Assembly: GCF_000718555.1 (NCBI RefSeq)
Contig: NZ_JOAN01000023.1
Location: 1 to 64,000, forward strand
Length of the DNA: 64,000 nt
Origin: Micromonospora chokoriensis
GTDB lineage: Bacteria; Actinomycetota; Actinomycetes; Mycobacteriales; Micromonosporaceae
Direction of reading: 5' to 3'
Positions 36,117 through 48,391 of this stretch are shown here, one piece after another (the stretch's first letter is position 1; each line of letters starts with the position of its first letter). The notes under the pieces are model-generated. The model was not told the origin of the DNA, ran no database searches, and worked only from the letters and a program-made list of their open reading frames with translations. The translations under genes and the position numbers were made by a program.

Positions 36117-36611
36117 ATGCAGGAGATATGGCTGACGGTTCGGCCAGCACGTCTGGCGGATCTTCCCTCGTTGGTGGCGTTACGCCTGGCCAACGCCGAG
36201 GCACACCTCGCCCTGGACGCCGACACCTACCGCCTTCCGCAGCGCGAGGCGGTGCTTCGCCACTTCGCGGCAGTGCTCGCCGACGAGGCGGGTCGAGACG
36301 GTGTTCTCGTCGCCGCGACCGCCGACGGCCGGGTGGTCGGCATGATCGAGGTGCTACCGCACTCCGACCCGCCGGAGCATCAGATCCTGCGTCCAGAGCC
36401 TTCAGCGCAGGTGCACACAGTGGTACTGCCCGACGCCAGAGGTCTTGGGGTGGGCTCAACGTTGTTGCGTGCGGCCGAACGGTGGGCGACCAGCCGGGGG
36501 ATCTCGTACCTGTCGGCCAGCATCCACCACCGCAACGTCGACGCGGTGCGCTTCTATGCTCGGCACGGCTATTCCGACGCCGGCCGCTCCCTCGGCAAGA
36601 GGGTGACCTAG
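36117..36611 (+). CDS. GNAT-family N-acetyltransferase
   Basis: About 164 residues, single GNAT domain: [16 protein letters not shown] (beta1-alpha1), VVGMIEVLP (beta4), and [26 protein letters not shown], in which RGLGVGS is the acetyl-CoA pyrophosphate loop. Substrate unknown. It lies opposite to and between pup and dop; its stop overlaps the end of dop by 4 bases. ATG 36114 is an equally possible start. Confidence 0.87.
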   Translation: MQEIWLTVRPARLADLPSLVALRLANAEAHLALDADTYRLPQREAVLRHFAAVLADEAGRDGVLVAATADGRVVGMIEVLPHSDPPEHQILRPEPSAQVHTVVLPDARGLGVGSTLLRAAERWATSRGISYLSASIHHRNVDAVRFYARHGYSDAGRSLGKRVT

Positions 36612-38125
36612 CCCCCGGTCAACGTCTCCAGCAGGTCCTTGGCGCTGGCGCAGCGGTCGAACAACGCGCCGACGTGTGCGCGAGTGCCCCGCTCCGGCTC
36701 CATCATCGGAACCCGGACCAGCGACTCACGGCCCACGTCGAAGATCACCGAGTCCCAGCTCGCGGCGACCACCTCGGAGGCGTACTGGGCCAGGCAGCGG
36801 CCACGGAAGTAGGCCCGGGTGTCCTCCGGCGGCTCGGTCATCGCGGTGCGGGTCTCGTCGTCGGTGAGCAGCGTCTTCATCGCCCCCCGGCTGACCAGGC
36901 GGTGGTAGAGCCCCTTCTCCGGCCGGACGTCGGAGTATTGGAGGTCGACCAGCTGAAGCTTGTGCGAGCCCCAACCGAGCTTCTCCCGCTCCCGGTAGCC
37001 CTCCAGCAGCCGCAGCTTGGCCACCCAGTCCAACTCGTCGGCGCAGAGCATCGGATCCCGGCCCAGCCGGTCCAGGACGCTCTCCCAGCGGTCGAGCACG
37101 TCGACGGTCTGCTCGTCGGCGTCGGTGCCGTACCGGTCGTCGACAAAGGACCGGACCCGCTCCAGGTAGGCCCATTGCAGGTCCAGTGCGGTGAGCCGGC
37201 GGCCGTCGCGCAGCCGCATGCGGTGCGTCAGGGTGGGGTCGTGGCTGACGGCGCGCAGCTCGCTGACCGGGTCGGCGATGCCGAGATCGGCGCCGAGCGC
37301 CTTCTCCTCGATCATGGTGAGGATCAGCGCGGTGGTGCCGACCTTGAGGTAGGTGGAGATCTCGGAGAGGTTGGCGTCGCCGATGATCACGTGCAGCCGA
37401 CGGTATTTGTCGGCGTCAGCGTGCGGCTCGTCGCGGGTGTTGATGATCGGGCGCTTGAGCGTGGTCTCGAGGCCCACCTCGACCTCGAAGAAGTCGGCAC
37501 GCTGGGAGATCTGGAAGCCGCTCTGCCCGCCGTCCTGGCCAATGCCGACCCGGCCGGCGCCGCAGACGATCTGCCGGGTGACGAAGAACGGCGTCAGGTA
37601 CGCGACGATGTCAGCGAACGGTGTCTGCCGACGCATCAGATAGTTTTCGTGGGCGCCGTAGCTGGCGCCCTTGTTGTCGGTGTTGTTCTTGTACAGGTGG
37701 ATCGGCTGGGTGCCCGGGATGGTGGCGGCGCGGCGGGACGCCTCAGCCATCACCCGCTCGCCGGCCTTGTCCCAGCGCACGATGTCGCGGGGGGTGGTGA
37801 CCTCCGGAGTGGAGTATTCGGGGTGGGCGTGGTCGACGTAGAGCCGCGCGCCGTTGGTGAGTATCACGTTGGCCAGACCGAGGTCTTCGTCCGCGAGGGC
37901 CTCGGCGGGGTCGTAGGCGGCGCCGGAGTAGGTGAAGCCGCGGGCGTCGCGCAGCGGCGACTCTTCCTCATAGTCCCAGCGGGCCCGCCCGCCCCGGTTG
38001 AGTTCCGGACGTGCCCCGTAGGCGTTGACCACCTGCGATGAGGTGACCATCGGGTTGGCTCCAGCTTGTCCCGGCACGGAGATGCCGTACTCGACCTCGG
38101 TGCCCATGATCCGACGTACCGTCAT
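36608..38125 (-). CDS. dop: Dop, Pup deamidase/depupylase
   Basis: Deamidates the C-terminal Gln of Pup and removes Pup from conjugates. 505 residues, a PafA paralogue: [26 protein letters not shown] (nucleophilic D98), [39 protein letters not shown]. The Dop-specific loop (about residues 41-65, with [15 protein letters not shown]) distinguishes it from PafA. Its promoter may be the TAGTCT about 55 bases upstream. Confidence 0.96.
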   Translation of the reverse strand: MTVRRIMGTEVEYGISVPGQAGANPMVTSSQVVNAYGARPELNRGGRARWDYEEESPLRDARGFTYSGAAYDPAEALADEDLGLANVILTNGARLYVDHAHPEYSTPEVTTPRDIVRWDKAGERVMAEASRRAATIPGTQPIHLYKNNTDNKGASYGAHENYLMRRQTPFADIVAYLTPFFVTRQIVCGAGRVGIGQDGGQSGFQISQRADFFEVEVGLETTLKRPIINTRDEPHADADKYRRLHVIIGDANLSEISTYLKVGTTALILTMIEEKALGADLGIADPVSELRAVSHDPTLTHRMRLRDGRRLTALDLQWAYLERVRSFVDDRYGTDADEQTVDVLDRWESVLDRLGRDPMLCADELDWVAKLRLLEGYREREKLGWGSHKLQLVDLQYSDVRPEKGLYHRLVSRGAMKTLLTDDETRTAMTEPPEDTRAYFRGRCLAQYASEVVAASWDSVIFDVGRESLVRVPMMEPERGTRAHVGALFDRCASAKDLLETLTGG

Positions 38126-38235
38126 GCGACCACTCGCTTCGCTCGCCCACGGAGCCGGCGTGCCCGCCGCTCACACCATCGAGACTAGTCTGCGCGATGG
38201 CGCATCGCGCGACCCTGCCGGCCGGCGCGGCGCGG

Positions 38236-40257
38236 CTAGCGGGGCGTGGCCGGCTTGAGCGGCACCATGGTGAGGCCTTTGCGCAGGGTCGGGTCGGCGG
38301 TGAGCGCATCGTCGATGGCCTGCTGGGCGGCCGGGTCGGCCACGATGAGGCGCAACGGCCGGGGGACGCGACGCAGGAGTTCCGCGGTGCGGGCGGGCTC
38401 GTCGTAGATTTTGAAGTAGATGCCCGGTTCGGTCTGCCCGCTGGTGCCCTGCATCGCGGACAGGAAGATCGACTCGCGGTAGCCCTGCATGCCCTGCTTG
38501 TCCACCACCAGGGTGGTGGTGCCGGGGATCGCCGGGTAGGTCCGGTAGGCGATGTTGGTGACCGACGCGGAGCGGGTGATGGCTCGCACGTCGCGGCCGG
38601 CCCAGTCCTTCGCCCAGGTGCCGTTGCCGCCGTTGCGATGGAAGAAGCCGCCGGTCCACCCGACCACCCCGGTGCCGGCGAGGATCACGAGGGTGACGAG
38701 GGCGGCGGTGGCAACGGCGGGGATGGCGGCGGTGATGGGTCGGCGTCGCGGGTCGGTCTCGGTGCTCTGGGCGGGCGGCACCGGGAGCAGCCGAGCGACC
38801 GCGGCAGCGCCGACGATGAGCACGAGGATGACCAGGTGCGCCGTCTTGCCGAAGTAATAGGCGGGTTGGGTGCCGTTGGCCAGGTTGACGGCGGCCATGC
38901 TGCCGGAGAAGAGCAGGGCGACGGTCAGGACGACGAGGAAGCGCCGAAAGGTGGATTCACCGAGGTTGGTCCGGACCAGGACGGCGGCGATGACGACTGC
39001 GCCGAGACCGAGGATGGTGTTGTAGGTCTCGACCGGCGGCGTGCCGCCGGGGGCCGCGAGCGCTTCGCTCTGGCCGGCGACGAGCACGCCCAGCAGTGCG
39101 GTCAGCGGTGCCAGCACGGCGGTGAGGACGGCGACGACGGCGACGGTGCCCGGGCGGGTACGCAGCCGGCGCCGGTCGGCGATGAGCCAGCAGAGCACCA
39201 TGACGCCGGTCGGGAAGATGAAGAGGTAGTAGCTGAAGCCGATGCCGATCAGCAGTGCCCCGACGAGGATGAGTTGTTCGCGGAGCCGGTGCAGGGGGCG
39301 GACGACGAGGGCGACGAGGAGCGCGGAGAGGCTGAGCCCGAACGTCTCGCTGGGGTAGCCGGCGACAAGCAGTCGGGGCAGCTCGGTGCCGAGGACGAGC
39401 GCGGTGACGGCGACGATGAGGACGAGTCGGCGTAGCGGGTGCAGGGGGCCGGCGATGTGCTGGGCGGCCCAGATCAGCGCGAGCAGCAGCAAGCCGAAGG
39501 TGGCGAGGCACCAGAGCACGTAGTGGTCCATGAGCCGTGCCCCGGTGAGCGGGTCGCCGGCGCTGCGCACGAAGCCGTCGAGCAGTGCGGTGGTGAAATG
39601 CCAGCCCTGCGGGTAGTGGACGAGGCCGGAGAAGATGTACTCGCGGGCGGTGTCGGGGTCGAGGAAGAGGTATCCGCCGAGGCGGCCGATCACGTCGACC
39701 AGGGCGGGGTGACGGCCGTTGTCCTCGCCGACCATGGCGAGGTTGAGTCGCTGACCAAAGCTGCTGGCCCGCAGGTAGGGGGTGGCGAGATAGCCGGCGG
39801 CGAGGGCCGCGGCGGCGACGGAGACCAGGTCGGACCAGCTGGGGCGGGGCAGCCGGGGTGCGCGCTGGGAGAGCACGGCGGCCAGGGTCAGGACGGTGAA
39901 CGCCAGGCCGGTGACCGGCACCGGGTGCAGGCCCCAGGGCCAGACGGTGAACAGCAGCCCGACGGCGCAGGTGAGGCCGGCGAGCAGGGCGAAGGCGAGG
40001 ACCACCCGGTCGAGCAGGCTCCGGCCGGAACGCAGCAGGCTGGCGGTGCCGAGCAGGACCACCGGGGGAAGCAGCCACGCGGCGTGTACGGCGTTCGCGG
40101 CGAGGGGCACGAGCCAGCAGGCGAGCAGGATGCCCAGCAGCAGGCCGATCCTGGGACGCCGGGTGGCCGTCGGTGTGACCGTCGGTGTGGCTACCGGCTC
40201 GTGAGCTTCGGTGCTGTTTAGCACGGCTGGCGTTTCCACGGTGGCGTCGGCACGCAC
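38236..40257 (-). CDS. Large multispanning membrane protein, GT-C glycosyltransferase-like
   Basis: About 673 residues, roughly 13 transmembrane helices after an N-terminal cytoplasmic stretch, and a C-terminal periplasmic domain of about 130 residues (from GFFHRNGGNGTW on). The first large loop has LAMVGEDNGRHPALVD, with acidic residues as in GT-C enzymes that use lipid-linked sugars. The topology and the adjacent glycan genes suggest a polyprenyl-phosphate-sugar-dependent transferase. Start GTG 40257 chosen over the longer frame; TAGACT lies about 40 bases upstream. Specific function unknown. Confidence 0.72.
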   Translation of the reverse strand: MRADATVETPAVLNSTEAHEPVATPTVTPTATRRPRIGLLLGILLACWLVPLAANAVHAAWLLPPVVLLGTASLLRSGRSLLDRVVLAFALLAGLTCAVGLLFTVWPWGLHPVPVTGLAFTVLTLAAVLSQRAPRLPRPSWSDLVSVAAAALAAGYLATPYLRASSFGQRLNLAMVGEDNGRHPALVDVIGRLGGYLFLDPDTAREYIFSGLVHYPQGWHFTTALLDGFVRSAGDPLTGARLMDHYVLWCLATFGLLLLALIWAAQHIAGPLHPLRRLVLIVAVTALVLGTELPRLLVAGYPSETFGLSLSALLVALVVRPLHRLREQLILVGALLIGIGFSYYLFIFPTGVMVLCWLIADRRRLRTRPGTVAVVAVLTAVLAPLTALLGVLVAGQSEALAAPGGTPPVETYNTILGLGAVVIAAVLVRTNLGESTFRRFLVVLTVALLFSGSMAAVNLANGTQPAYYFGKTAHLVILVLIVGAAAVARLLPVPPAQSTETDPRRRPITAAIPAVATAALVTLVILAGTGVVGWTGGFFHRNGGNGTWAKDWAGRDVRAITRSASVTNIAYRTYPAIPGTTTLVVDKQGMQGYRESIFLSAMQGTSGQTEPGIYFKIYDEPARTAELLRRVPRPLRLIVADPAAQQAIDDALTADPTLRKGLTMVPLKPATPR

Positions 40258-40410
40258 GAAGGTCCTCGTTCGGGTAGGTCGGCGAAGTCGCCGCAGTCTA
40301 GCCGGAACGCGGAGGACCGTAGCCCCCGCCGGTGTGGGGGTGTGGCACAGCACGCGCTCGGACGCGCGCAGTGGCGGCACCGGAGGAGATCCGGTGCCGC
40401 CACTGAACGG

Positions 40411-42195
40411 TCAGAGGTACTGGCCGGTGTTGCTGGCGGTCTCGATGGACCGGCCAGCCTCGGCGCCCTTGCCGCCGGAGACGAGCGTGCGGATGTAGAC
40501 GATCCGCTCGCCCTTCTTGCCGGAGATGCGCGCCCAGTCGTCGGGGTTGGTGGTGTTGGGGAGGTCTTCGTTCTCGCGGAACTCGTCGACGCAGGCGTCG
40601 AGCAGGTGCTGCAGGCGCAGCCCCTTGCGGCCCGAGGTGAGGAACTCCTTGATGGCCATCTTCTTGCTCCGGTCGACGATGTTCTGGATCATCGCGCCGG
40701 AGTTGAAGTCCTTGAAGTAGAGGACTTCCTTGTCACCGTTGGCGTAGGTGACCTCGAGGAAGCGGTTCTCCTCGGTTTCGGAGTACATCCGCAGCACCAC
40801 GGCGTCGATCATCGCCGCGACGGTGGCCTGGGGGTCGGTGCCGTGCTCGGCCAGGTCGTCCGGGTGCAGGGGCAGCCCGGAGAGGATGTACTTGGAGAAG
40901 ATGTCCTTGGCCGCTTCGGCGTCCGGTCGCTCGATCTTGATCTTCACGTCGAGCCGACCGGGGCGCAGGATCGCCGGGTCGATCATGTCTTCCCGGTTGG
41001 AGGCGCCGATGACGATGACGTTCTCCAGCCCCTCCACGCCGTCGATCTCGCTGAGCAGCTGCGGGACGATGGTGTTCTCCACATCGGAGGAGACACCGGA
41101 GCCGCGGGTCCGGAAGATCGAGTCCATCTCGTCGAAGAACACGATCACCGGCGTGCCCTCGCCGGCCTTCTCCCGTGCGCGCTGGAAGATGAGCCGGATG
41201 TGCCGCTCGGTCTCACCGACGTACTTGTTGAGCAGCTCGGGGCCCTTGATGTTGAGGAAGAAGCTGGTGTGCTTCTCCTTGCCCTGACGCTCGGCGATCT
41301 TCTTGGCCAGCGAGTTGGCCACCGCCTTGGCGATGAGCGTCTTGCCACAGCCGGGCGGGCCGTAGAGCAGGATGCCCTTGGGCGGGCGGAGCTGGTGCTC
41401 ACGGAACAGGTCCGCGTGCAGGAACGGCAGCTCCACCGCGTCGCGGATCTGCTCGATCTGCGACTGGAGGCCACCGATGTCGCCGTAGTCGACGTCGGGC
41501 ACCTCCTCCAGGACCAGCTCCTCGACCTCGCTCTTCGGGATCCGCTCGTACGCGTACGCCGAGCGGGGCTCGATCATGAGCGAGTCGCCAGCCCGGATCG
41601 CCGAGCCGATGAGCGTCTCGGCGAGGTGCACGATGCGCTCCTCGTCGGAGTGGGAGACCACCAGCGCCCGGTCGCCCGGACCGCCGTTCGGCCCCTCCAG
41701 GATCTCCTTGAGCATCACGACCTCGCCGACCCGCTCGTAGCCGAACGCGTCGACGATGTTGAGCGCGTCGTTGAGCAGGACCTCCTGGCCACGCCGCAGG
41801 TCACCCACGTCGAGCGAGGGCGAGACCGCGACCCGTAGTTTGCGCCCGCCGGTGAAGACGTCCACCGTGCCATCGTCGTGCTTGGCCAGGAAGACGCCGT
41901 ACCCACTCGGCGGTTGCGCGAGCCGGTCGATCTCTTCCTTGAGCGTCACGATCTGCGTGCGAGCTTCCTTGAGGGTGCTCACCAACCGGTCGTTGTTCTC
42001 GGTCAGCCGCGCCAACTGAGCCTGGGTGGCCGCCAGCCGCTCTTCGAGCTGCCGGACGTGTCGGGGGCTTTCGGTCAACTTACGCCGCACCAGGGCGAGT
42101 TCCTCTTGCAGGAACGCGACCTGCGTGGAGAGATCGTGGGCTTCCTTCTCCCACCGTGCGGCGCGCGAGTCCGCGTCGTCGCTACGTGCTGCCAC
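40411..42195 (-). CDS. arc: ARC/Mpa, proteasomal AAA+ ATPase
   Basis: Hexameric unfoldase that binds pupylated proteins and threads them into PrcAB. 594 residues: coiled coil (about 10-95) that captures Pup, tandem OB domains (about 96-235), AAA+ module with GPPGCGKT Walker A at about 278-285, FFDEMDS Walker B and the second region, and the C-terminal GQYL docking motif for the alpha-ring pocket. GTG 42195 follows GGGGAGG; the longer open frame is upstream sequence. Confidence 0.97.
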   Translation of the reverse strand: MAARSDDADSRAARWEKEAHDLSTQVAFLQEELALVRRKLTESPRHVRQLEERLAATQAQLARLTENNDRLVSTLKEARTQIVTLKEEIDRLAQPPSGYGVFLAKHDDGTVDVFTGGRKLRVAVSPSLDVGDLRRGQEVLLNDALNIVDAFGYERVGEVVMLKEILEGPNGGPGDRALVVSHSDEERIVHLAETLIGSAIRAGDSLMIEPRSAYAYERIPKSEVEELVLEEVPDVDYGDIGGLQSQIEQIRDAVELPFLHADLFREHQLRPPKGILLYGPPGCGKTLIAKAVANSLAKKIAERQGKEKHTSFFLNIKGPELLNKYVGETERHIRLIFQRAREKAGEGTPVIVFFDEMDSIFRTRGSGVSSDVENTIVPQLLSEIDGVEGLENVIVIGASNREDMIDPAILRPGRLDVKIKIERPDAEAAKDIFSKYILSGLPLHPDDLAEHGTDPQATVAAMIDAVVLRMYSETEENRFLEVTYANGDKEVLYFKDFNSGAMIQNIVDRSKKMAIKEFLTSGRKGLRLQHLLDACVDEFRENEDLPNTTNPDDWARISGKKGERIVYIRTLVSGGKGAEAGRSIETASNTGQYL

Positions 42196-42331
42196 GTCCC
42201 ACCTCCCCGGGGGGCTTGAACGTTCTGCCCTAACACTAGCCGCTATGAGGCCGATTCGGTCCCACGCAACACCCTCGTCACCGAACCTTGATCGCCAAGG
42301 GTGGCCTGACGGGCCGTTACTGGCGTTCAGG

Positions 42332-42337
42332 TACCGT
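42332..42337 (+). promoter_or_regulatory. -10 box of the ferredoxin gene (leaderless)
   Basis: TACCGT, 6 bases, GTG 42344. Confidence 0.45.
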
Positions 42338-42343
42338 CGAAGC

Positions 42344-42667
42344 GTGGCACGGGAGAACATGGGGGGTGCACCGATGGCCGAGGTCGCGACCGACGAGTTG
42401 CAGGTCTGGGTGGACCAGGATCTCTGCACGGGCGACGGGCTCTGCGTGCAGTACGCGCCGGAGGTGTTCGAGTTCGACATCGACGGCCTGGCCTACGTCA
42501 AGGGCGTCGACGGTGAGCTGTTGATGGCGCCGGGCAGCCGGGTCGACGTCCCCGCGCACCTGCGACTCGAGGTGATCGACTCCGCGAAGGAGTGCCCGGG
42601 TGACTGCATCCACGTGGTGCGTGGCGACGGCGTCGAGGTCGCCGGCCCGGAGGCCGAGGAAGACTGA
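42344..42667 (+). CDS. Ferredoxin of the [3Fe-4S] type, divergent from arc
   Basis: About 107 residues: [22 protein letters not shown] has C28-x5-C34 with D31 in the place of the fourth ligand, and AKECPGDC carries C84 plus an extra C88. These resemble small ferredoxins that feed P450s, but no P450 or reductase is nearby. Start chosen at GTG 42344 from the TACCGT box; ATG 42359 or 42374 (GGGGGG upstream) are alternatives that trim 5 or 10 residues. Confidence 0.85.
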   Translation: MARENMGGAPMAEVATDELQVWVDQDLCTGDGLCVQYAPEVFEFDIDGLAYVKGVDGELLMAPGSRVDVPAHLRLEVIDSAKECPGDCIHVVRGDGVEVAGPEAEED

Positions 42668-42721
42668 CCCTCCCGCCGGCCGGGCCACGCGGCCCGGCCG
42701 GGTCGGAGAATGGGGTACGCC

Positions 42722-43294
42722 TCAGAGCATCGGACGGCCGACCACCGAGGCGACCAACCGCGCGAACTCCTCCAGCCGGGCGATCTGCCCGGCCCCGCCG
42801 TCGTCGAGGGTCTTGCCGAAGCGCAGCGCGTCGTGCCGGGGTGTGCCGGCCATCTCCTCGCTCGGCGGCGCCTCGTCCAACGAGGTGAGCAGCAGGTAGA
42901 CGTCGATGCTGTCGACCCGGATCTCGCCGCTCTCGGAGCGGTTGAGCCGCCGCCGGCAGCCCACCTCGGTGACGGTGGAGACCGGAACCACCCGCAGCGA
43001 CGAGGTCATCGAGCCCGGGGGCCCCTCCTCCGGCGGCACGTCCTCGCCGTGCCAGAGGATGAGCCGGCTGCCGTCACAGACGACGACCTCCTGCCACACC
43101 CCGTTGACCTCGTTGACGAAGCGTTCCAGGGTGAAGCCGAGCACCGACGCGCCGCGCAGCACGCCACCGAGCGCCTCCAGGGCCACGTCCGGGTCGCGCA
43201 GGTAGGCCCGCGCCGCCGATTCCAGGTCCTGGTAGGGCGACCAGTCGGGGAAGACCGCGGGGAGGTCTCCGCCGCCGTAGCCCGGTCGGCTCAT
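42722..43294 (-). CDS. Conserved-looking protein of unknown function upstream of the proteasome ATPase locus
   Basis: 190 residues, soluble, acidic. It has LPAVFPDWSPYQDLESAARAYL, a middle part with VWQEVVVCDGSRLILWHGEDV, and VYLLLTSLDE near the C terminus. No family, motif or signal recognised. It lies 46 bases after trmI on the same strand. ATG 43294 chosen; the frame extends 24 codons upstream without a better start. Confidence 0.7.
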   Translation of the reverse strand: MSRPGYGGGDLPAVFPDWSPYQDLESAARAYLRDPDVALEALGGVLRGASVLGFTLERFVNEVNGVWQEVVVCDGSRLILWHGEDVPPEEGPPGSMTSSLRVVPVSTVTEVGCRRRLNRSESGEIRVDSIDVYLLLTSLDEAPPSEEMAGTPRHDALRFGKTLDDGGAGQIARLEEFARLVASVVGRPML

Positions 43295-43340
43295 GCCAGC
43301 GTCTCCCCCTGCTCGGCGGTGCCGGCGCCCAGCTCGATGG

Positions 43341-45506
<2,166 letters not shown>

Positions 45507-45556
45507 CGGACCGTCGCTGTGCGGGGCGGGCGGCGGGCGGTGTCACACCGGTGCCC

Positions 45557-45562
45557 TAACCT
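45557..45562 (+). promoter_or_regulatory. -10 box of the RecB-family nuclease gene (leaderless)
   Basis: TAACCT, 8 bases, ATG 45571. Confidence 0.5.
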
Positions 45563-45570
45563 TTGCCGAC

Positions 45571-46485
45571 ATGACGGCGGAACCGGTCACCACCCCCCAA
45601 CCCTCCTCCCCGGCGCAGGCGCCGCCGACGGTGCGAGCCTCGCTGTCCCCGTCGCGGGCGGCTGATTTCAAGACCTGCCCGCTGCTCTACCGGTTCCGCA
45701 GCATCGACCGGCTGCCTGAGCGCACCACGATCGAGCAGGCCCGGGGCACGCTGGTGCACGCGGTGCTGGAGCGCCTGTTCGACCTGCCCGCCCCCGGCCG
45801 CACGCCGGAGGCTGCCGGTGACCTGGTGGCGCCCCAGTGGGACCGGCTGGTCACCGAGCAGCCGGAACTGGCCGGCATCTTCGACGGCGCGGAGCCGGCC
45901 GGCCCGGTGGAGTTCCTCCGCTCGGCCACCGGGCTGTTGGAGGGCTACTTCGCGGTGGAGGACCCGACCCGGCTGGAGCCGGCCGAACGCGAGAGTCTGA
46001 TCTCCGCGGTGGTCGACGAGGAGTTGCTGATCCGGGGTTACCTCGACCGGCTCGACGTCGCTCCGGACGGCGCGCTGCGGGTGGTCGACTACAAGACCGG
46101 CGGCGCTCCACGAGAGGCGTTCGAGGCGCGGGCGCTGTTCCAGCTGAAGTTCTACGCGCTGGTGCTGTGGCGCACCCGGGGGGTGGTGCCGCGGGTGCTG
46201 CGGCTGCTCTACCTGCGCGACGCCGAGGTGTTGGACTACACGCCGGACGCCGACGAGCTGATCCGCTTCGAGCGCACCGTGGTGGCGCTGTGGCGGGCGA
46301 TCGAGCAGGCCACCGCCCGGCAGGATTTCCGGCCCCGGCCGAGTCGGCTCTGCGACTGGTGCAGCCACCAGGCGCTCTGCCCCAGCTTCGGCGGCACCCC
46401 GCCGCCCTTCCCGGTCGCGGCGGCGAGCGCCGACCCGCTGCGCGACTCCCGGGCCACTGCGGTGACGCCGGGCGCCGACGAGTGA
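45571..46485 (+). CDS. RecB-family PD-(D/E)XK nuclease with iron-sulfur cysteines
   Basis: 304 residues: SPSRAADFKTCPLLYRFR start motif, GTLVHAVLERLF, IRGYLDRLDVAPDGALRVVDYKTGG (the D...DYK nuclease core) and QLKFYALVLW. A C-terminal CDWCSHQALC with the N-terminal FKTC could form a Cas4/AddB-like Fe-S cage. Probably a single-strand exonuclease in DNA repair. It is divergent from the site-2 protease; a RecB-like gene next to trmI is also seen in Mycobacterium. Confidence 0.87.
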   Translation: MTAEPVTTPQPSSPAQAPPTVRASLSPSRAADFKTCPLLYRFRSIDRLPERTTIEQARGTLVHAVLERLFDLPAPGRTPEAAGDLVAPQWDRLVTEQPELAGIFDGAEPAGPVEFLRSATGLLEGYFAVEDPTRLEPAERESLISAVVDEELLIRGYLDRLDVAPDGALRVVDYKTGGAPREAFEARALFQLKFYALVLWRTRGVVPRVLRLLYLRDAEVLDYTPDADELIRFERTVVALWRAIEQATARQDFRPRPSRLCDWCSHQALCPSFGGTPPPFPVAAASADPLRDSRATAVTPGADE

Positions 46486-46580
46486 CGGCACCGGTGAGCG
46501 ACGGGTGATCCGCGACGCACCGTTTCCCGTACGGGAGGATGACCGGTGCGCGTCACGACGTCGGCGGGACGGGAGACGAG

Positions 46581-47273
46581 ATGAGCGATCGGGTGGCCTC
46601 GGCGCGGCCGGTGCGGATCCTGCTCGCCGACGACCAGCCGCTGCTGCGGACCGGGTTCCGGATGGTGCTCGGCGCCGAGGACGACCTGGACGTGGTGGCG
46701 GAGGCCGGTGACGGCGTGGAGGCGGTGGAGCTGTCGCGTCGGCTGCTGCCCGACGTCGTCCTGATGGACGTGCGGATGCCCCGGATGGACGGGGTGGCGG
46801 CGACCCGGGCCATCGTCGACGCCCGACTGCCGGTGCGGGTGCGGGTGCTGATGCTGACCACCTTCGACCTGGACGAGTACGTGGTGGGCGCGTTGCGGGC
46901 CGGCGCCAGCGGGTTCCTGGCCAAGGACGTGCCGGCCGAGGACCTGATCGCGGCGATCCGCACGGTCGCCGCCGGGGACGCGGTGGTGACCCCTCGGATC
47001 CTGCGGCGACTGCTGGACCGCTTCGCCGAGTTGCTGCCCGACCCGGCGGCGACACCGGCGGCGGCGCTCAACGCCCTCACCGACCGGGAGCGCGAAGTGC
47101 TCGTGCAGGTCGCCCGAGGGCTGTCCAACGCCGAGATCGCGGCGGTCCTGTCGGTGAGCGAGACCACCATCAAGACCCACGTCGGGCATGTGCTGACCAA
47201 GCTGCGGCTGCGCGACCGGGTGCAGGCGGTGGTGCTGGCGTACGAGTCGGGGCTGGTCCGCCCTCGGGCGTAG
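46581..47273 (+). CDS. NarL/LuxR-family response regulator
   Basis: 230 residues: receiver domain with DD pair (LLADDQP), phospho-acceptor D63 (VVLMDVRMPRMD), T (LMLTTF) and K (FLAKD), then a LuxR helix-turn-helix at about 165-225 (LTDREREVLVQVARGLSNAEIA). ATG 46581 follows GGGAGACGAG. No histidine kinase is adjacent. The MacB-type ABC operon downstream is a likely target because such pairs are common, but this is inference. Confidence 0.9.
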   Translation: MSDRVASARPVRILLADDQPLLRTGFRMVLGAEDDLDVVAEAGDGVEAVELSRRLLPDVVLMDVRMPRMDGVAATRAIVDARLPVRVRVLMLTTFDLDEYVVGALRAGASGFLAKDVPAEDLIAAIRTVAAGDAVVTPRILRRLLDRFAELLPDPAATPAAALNALTDREREVLVQVARGLSNAEIAAVLSVSETTIKTHVGHVLTKLRLRDRVQAVVLAYESGLVRPRA

Positions 47274-47623
47274 CCGCACCGGCCCGGGTACCTCACCCGG
47301 CGTACTCGAAGATCCCTCCGTGGGGGGACGGCCACCGTTGCCATCGTCACCTACCGTGACCGAAGACGGCTCGGTTCGGTTGACCCTCCTGTGGCGTGAG
47401 GTGGCAGCGTTGGTGCCGCCGCCCGCCGAGCCATGGGAGAAAACGGTCGTCACTCAGGGGCAACCCTGACCCGACATCGGGGTGCACCCGCAGCGGGAAA
47501 TCCGCAGCGGGTCCCCCCAAGGTCGGACGGAGCGGGTGTACGCAGCACCGATGATGGAACAGTCGCGCCGGACCATTCGGGGGGCCGGCGTGCATTTTCG
47601 GACAGACGGAAGAGGTAGATGAC
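47274..47623. other. Intergenic region upstream of the ABC exporter operon
   Basis: No gene supported. It contains a direct repeat of CCGCAGCGGG (47488-47497 and 47502-47511, 14-base period), possibly a regulator site, and ends with GGTAG before the GTG at 47624. Confidence 0.4.
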
Positions 47624-48391
47624 GTGACCGCGACGGTAGGCCAGCATGCGCAGGCCGCGGCCCGGGCGAACGACGTGTGGAAGGTGTACGGCAGCGGCGA
47701 GGCTCAGGTCATCGCGCTGCGGGGGGTCAGCGCCGAGTTCGAACGTGGCCGCTTCACCGCGATCATGGGCCCGTCGGGTTCCGGTAAGTCGACGCTCATG
47801 CACTGCCTGGCCGGTCTGGACTCGGTGACCCGGGGAACGGTGGCGATCGGTGAGACGACGGTCACCGGGCTGGGCGACGCGGGGCTGACGAAGCTGCGGC
47901 GCGACAAGGTGGGCTTCATCTTCCAGCAGTTCAACCTGCTGCCGACGCTGACCGCGAAGGAGAACATCCTGCTGCCGCTGTCGATCGCCGGGCGCAAGCC
48001 GGACCCGGCCTGGTACGACACGGTGATCGAGACGGTGGGTCTGCGGGACCGACTGGACCACCGGCCGTCGCAGCTCTCCGGTGGGCAGCAGCAGCGGGTG
48101 GCGTGCGCGCGGGCACTGGTCTCCCGCCCCGAGGTGATCTTCGCGGACGAGCCGACCGGCAACCTGGACTCGCGCGCCGGCGCGGAGGTGCTCAAGTTCC
48201 TGCGCGAGTCGGTGCGGGAGCACGGCCAGACCATCGTGATGGTCACCCACGACCCGACGGCCGCCGCGTACGCCGACCGGGTGGTCTTCCTCGCCGACGG
48301 CGAGATCGTCTCGGAGCTGATCGAGCCGACCGCCGACACGGTGCTGGACACCATGAAGAAGCTGGACACTCCGGCTGAGGTGGGCAACTGA
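47624..48391 (+). CDS. ABC transporter ATP-binding protein, MacB/LolD type
   Basis: 255 residues: Walker A GPSGSGKST, Q-loop FIFQQFNLLP, signature LSGGQQQRVACARAL, Walker B VIFADEPTGNLDS and H-loop VTHD. The NLLPTLTAKEN and GNLDS motifs mark the MacB/LolD/FtsE branch that powers mechanotransmission rather than classical transport. The stop overlaps the start of the permease gene by one base. Confidence 0.94.
   Translation: MTATVGQHAQAAARANDVWKVYGSGEAQVIALRGVSAEFERGRFTAIMGPSGSGKSTLMHCLAGLDSVTRGTVAIGETTVTGLGDAGLTKLRRDKVGFIFQQFNLLPTLTAKENILLPLSIAGRKPDPAWYDTVIETVGLRDRLDHRPSQLSGGQQQRVACARALVSRPEVIFADEPTGNLDSRAGAEVLKFLRESVREHGQTIVMVTHDPTAAAYADRVVFLADGEIVSELIEPTADTVLDTMKKLDTPAEVGN

Noticed and set aside
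35939..38041. 700-codon plus-strand open frame
   Set aside because: It is the antisense of dop in GC-rich DNA. The product is Val/Gly/Arg/His-rich with no domain, and the minus-strand Dop protein is unmistakable.
40342..41838. 498-codon plus-strand open frame
   Set aside because: Antisense of arc, whose AAA+ motifs are clear on the other strand.
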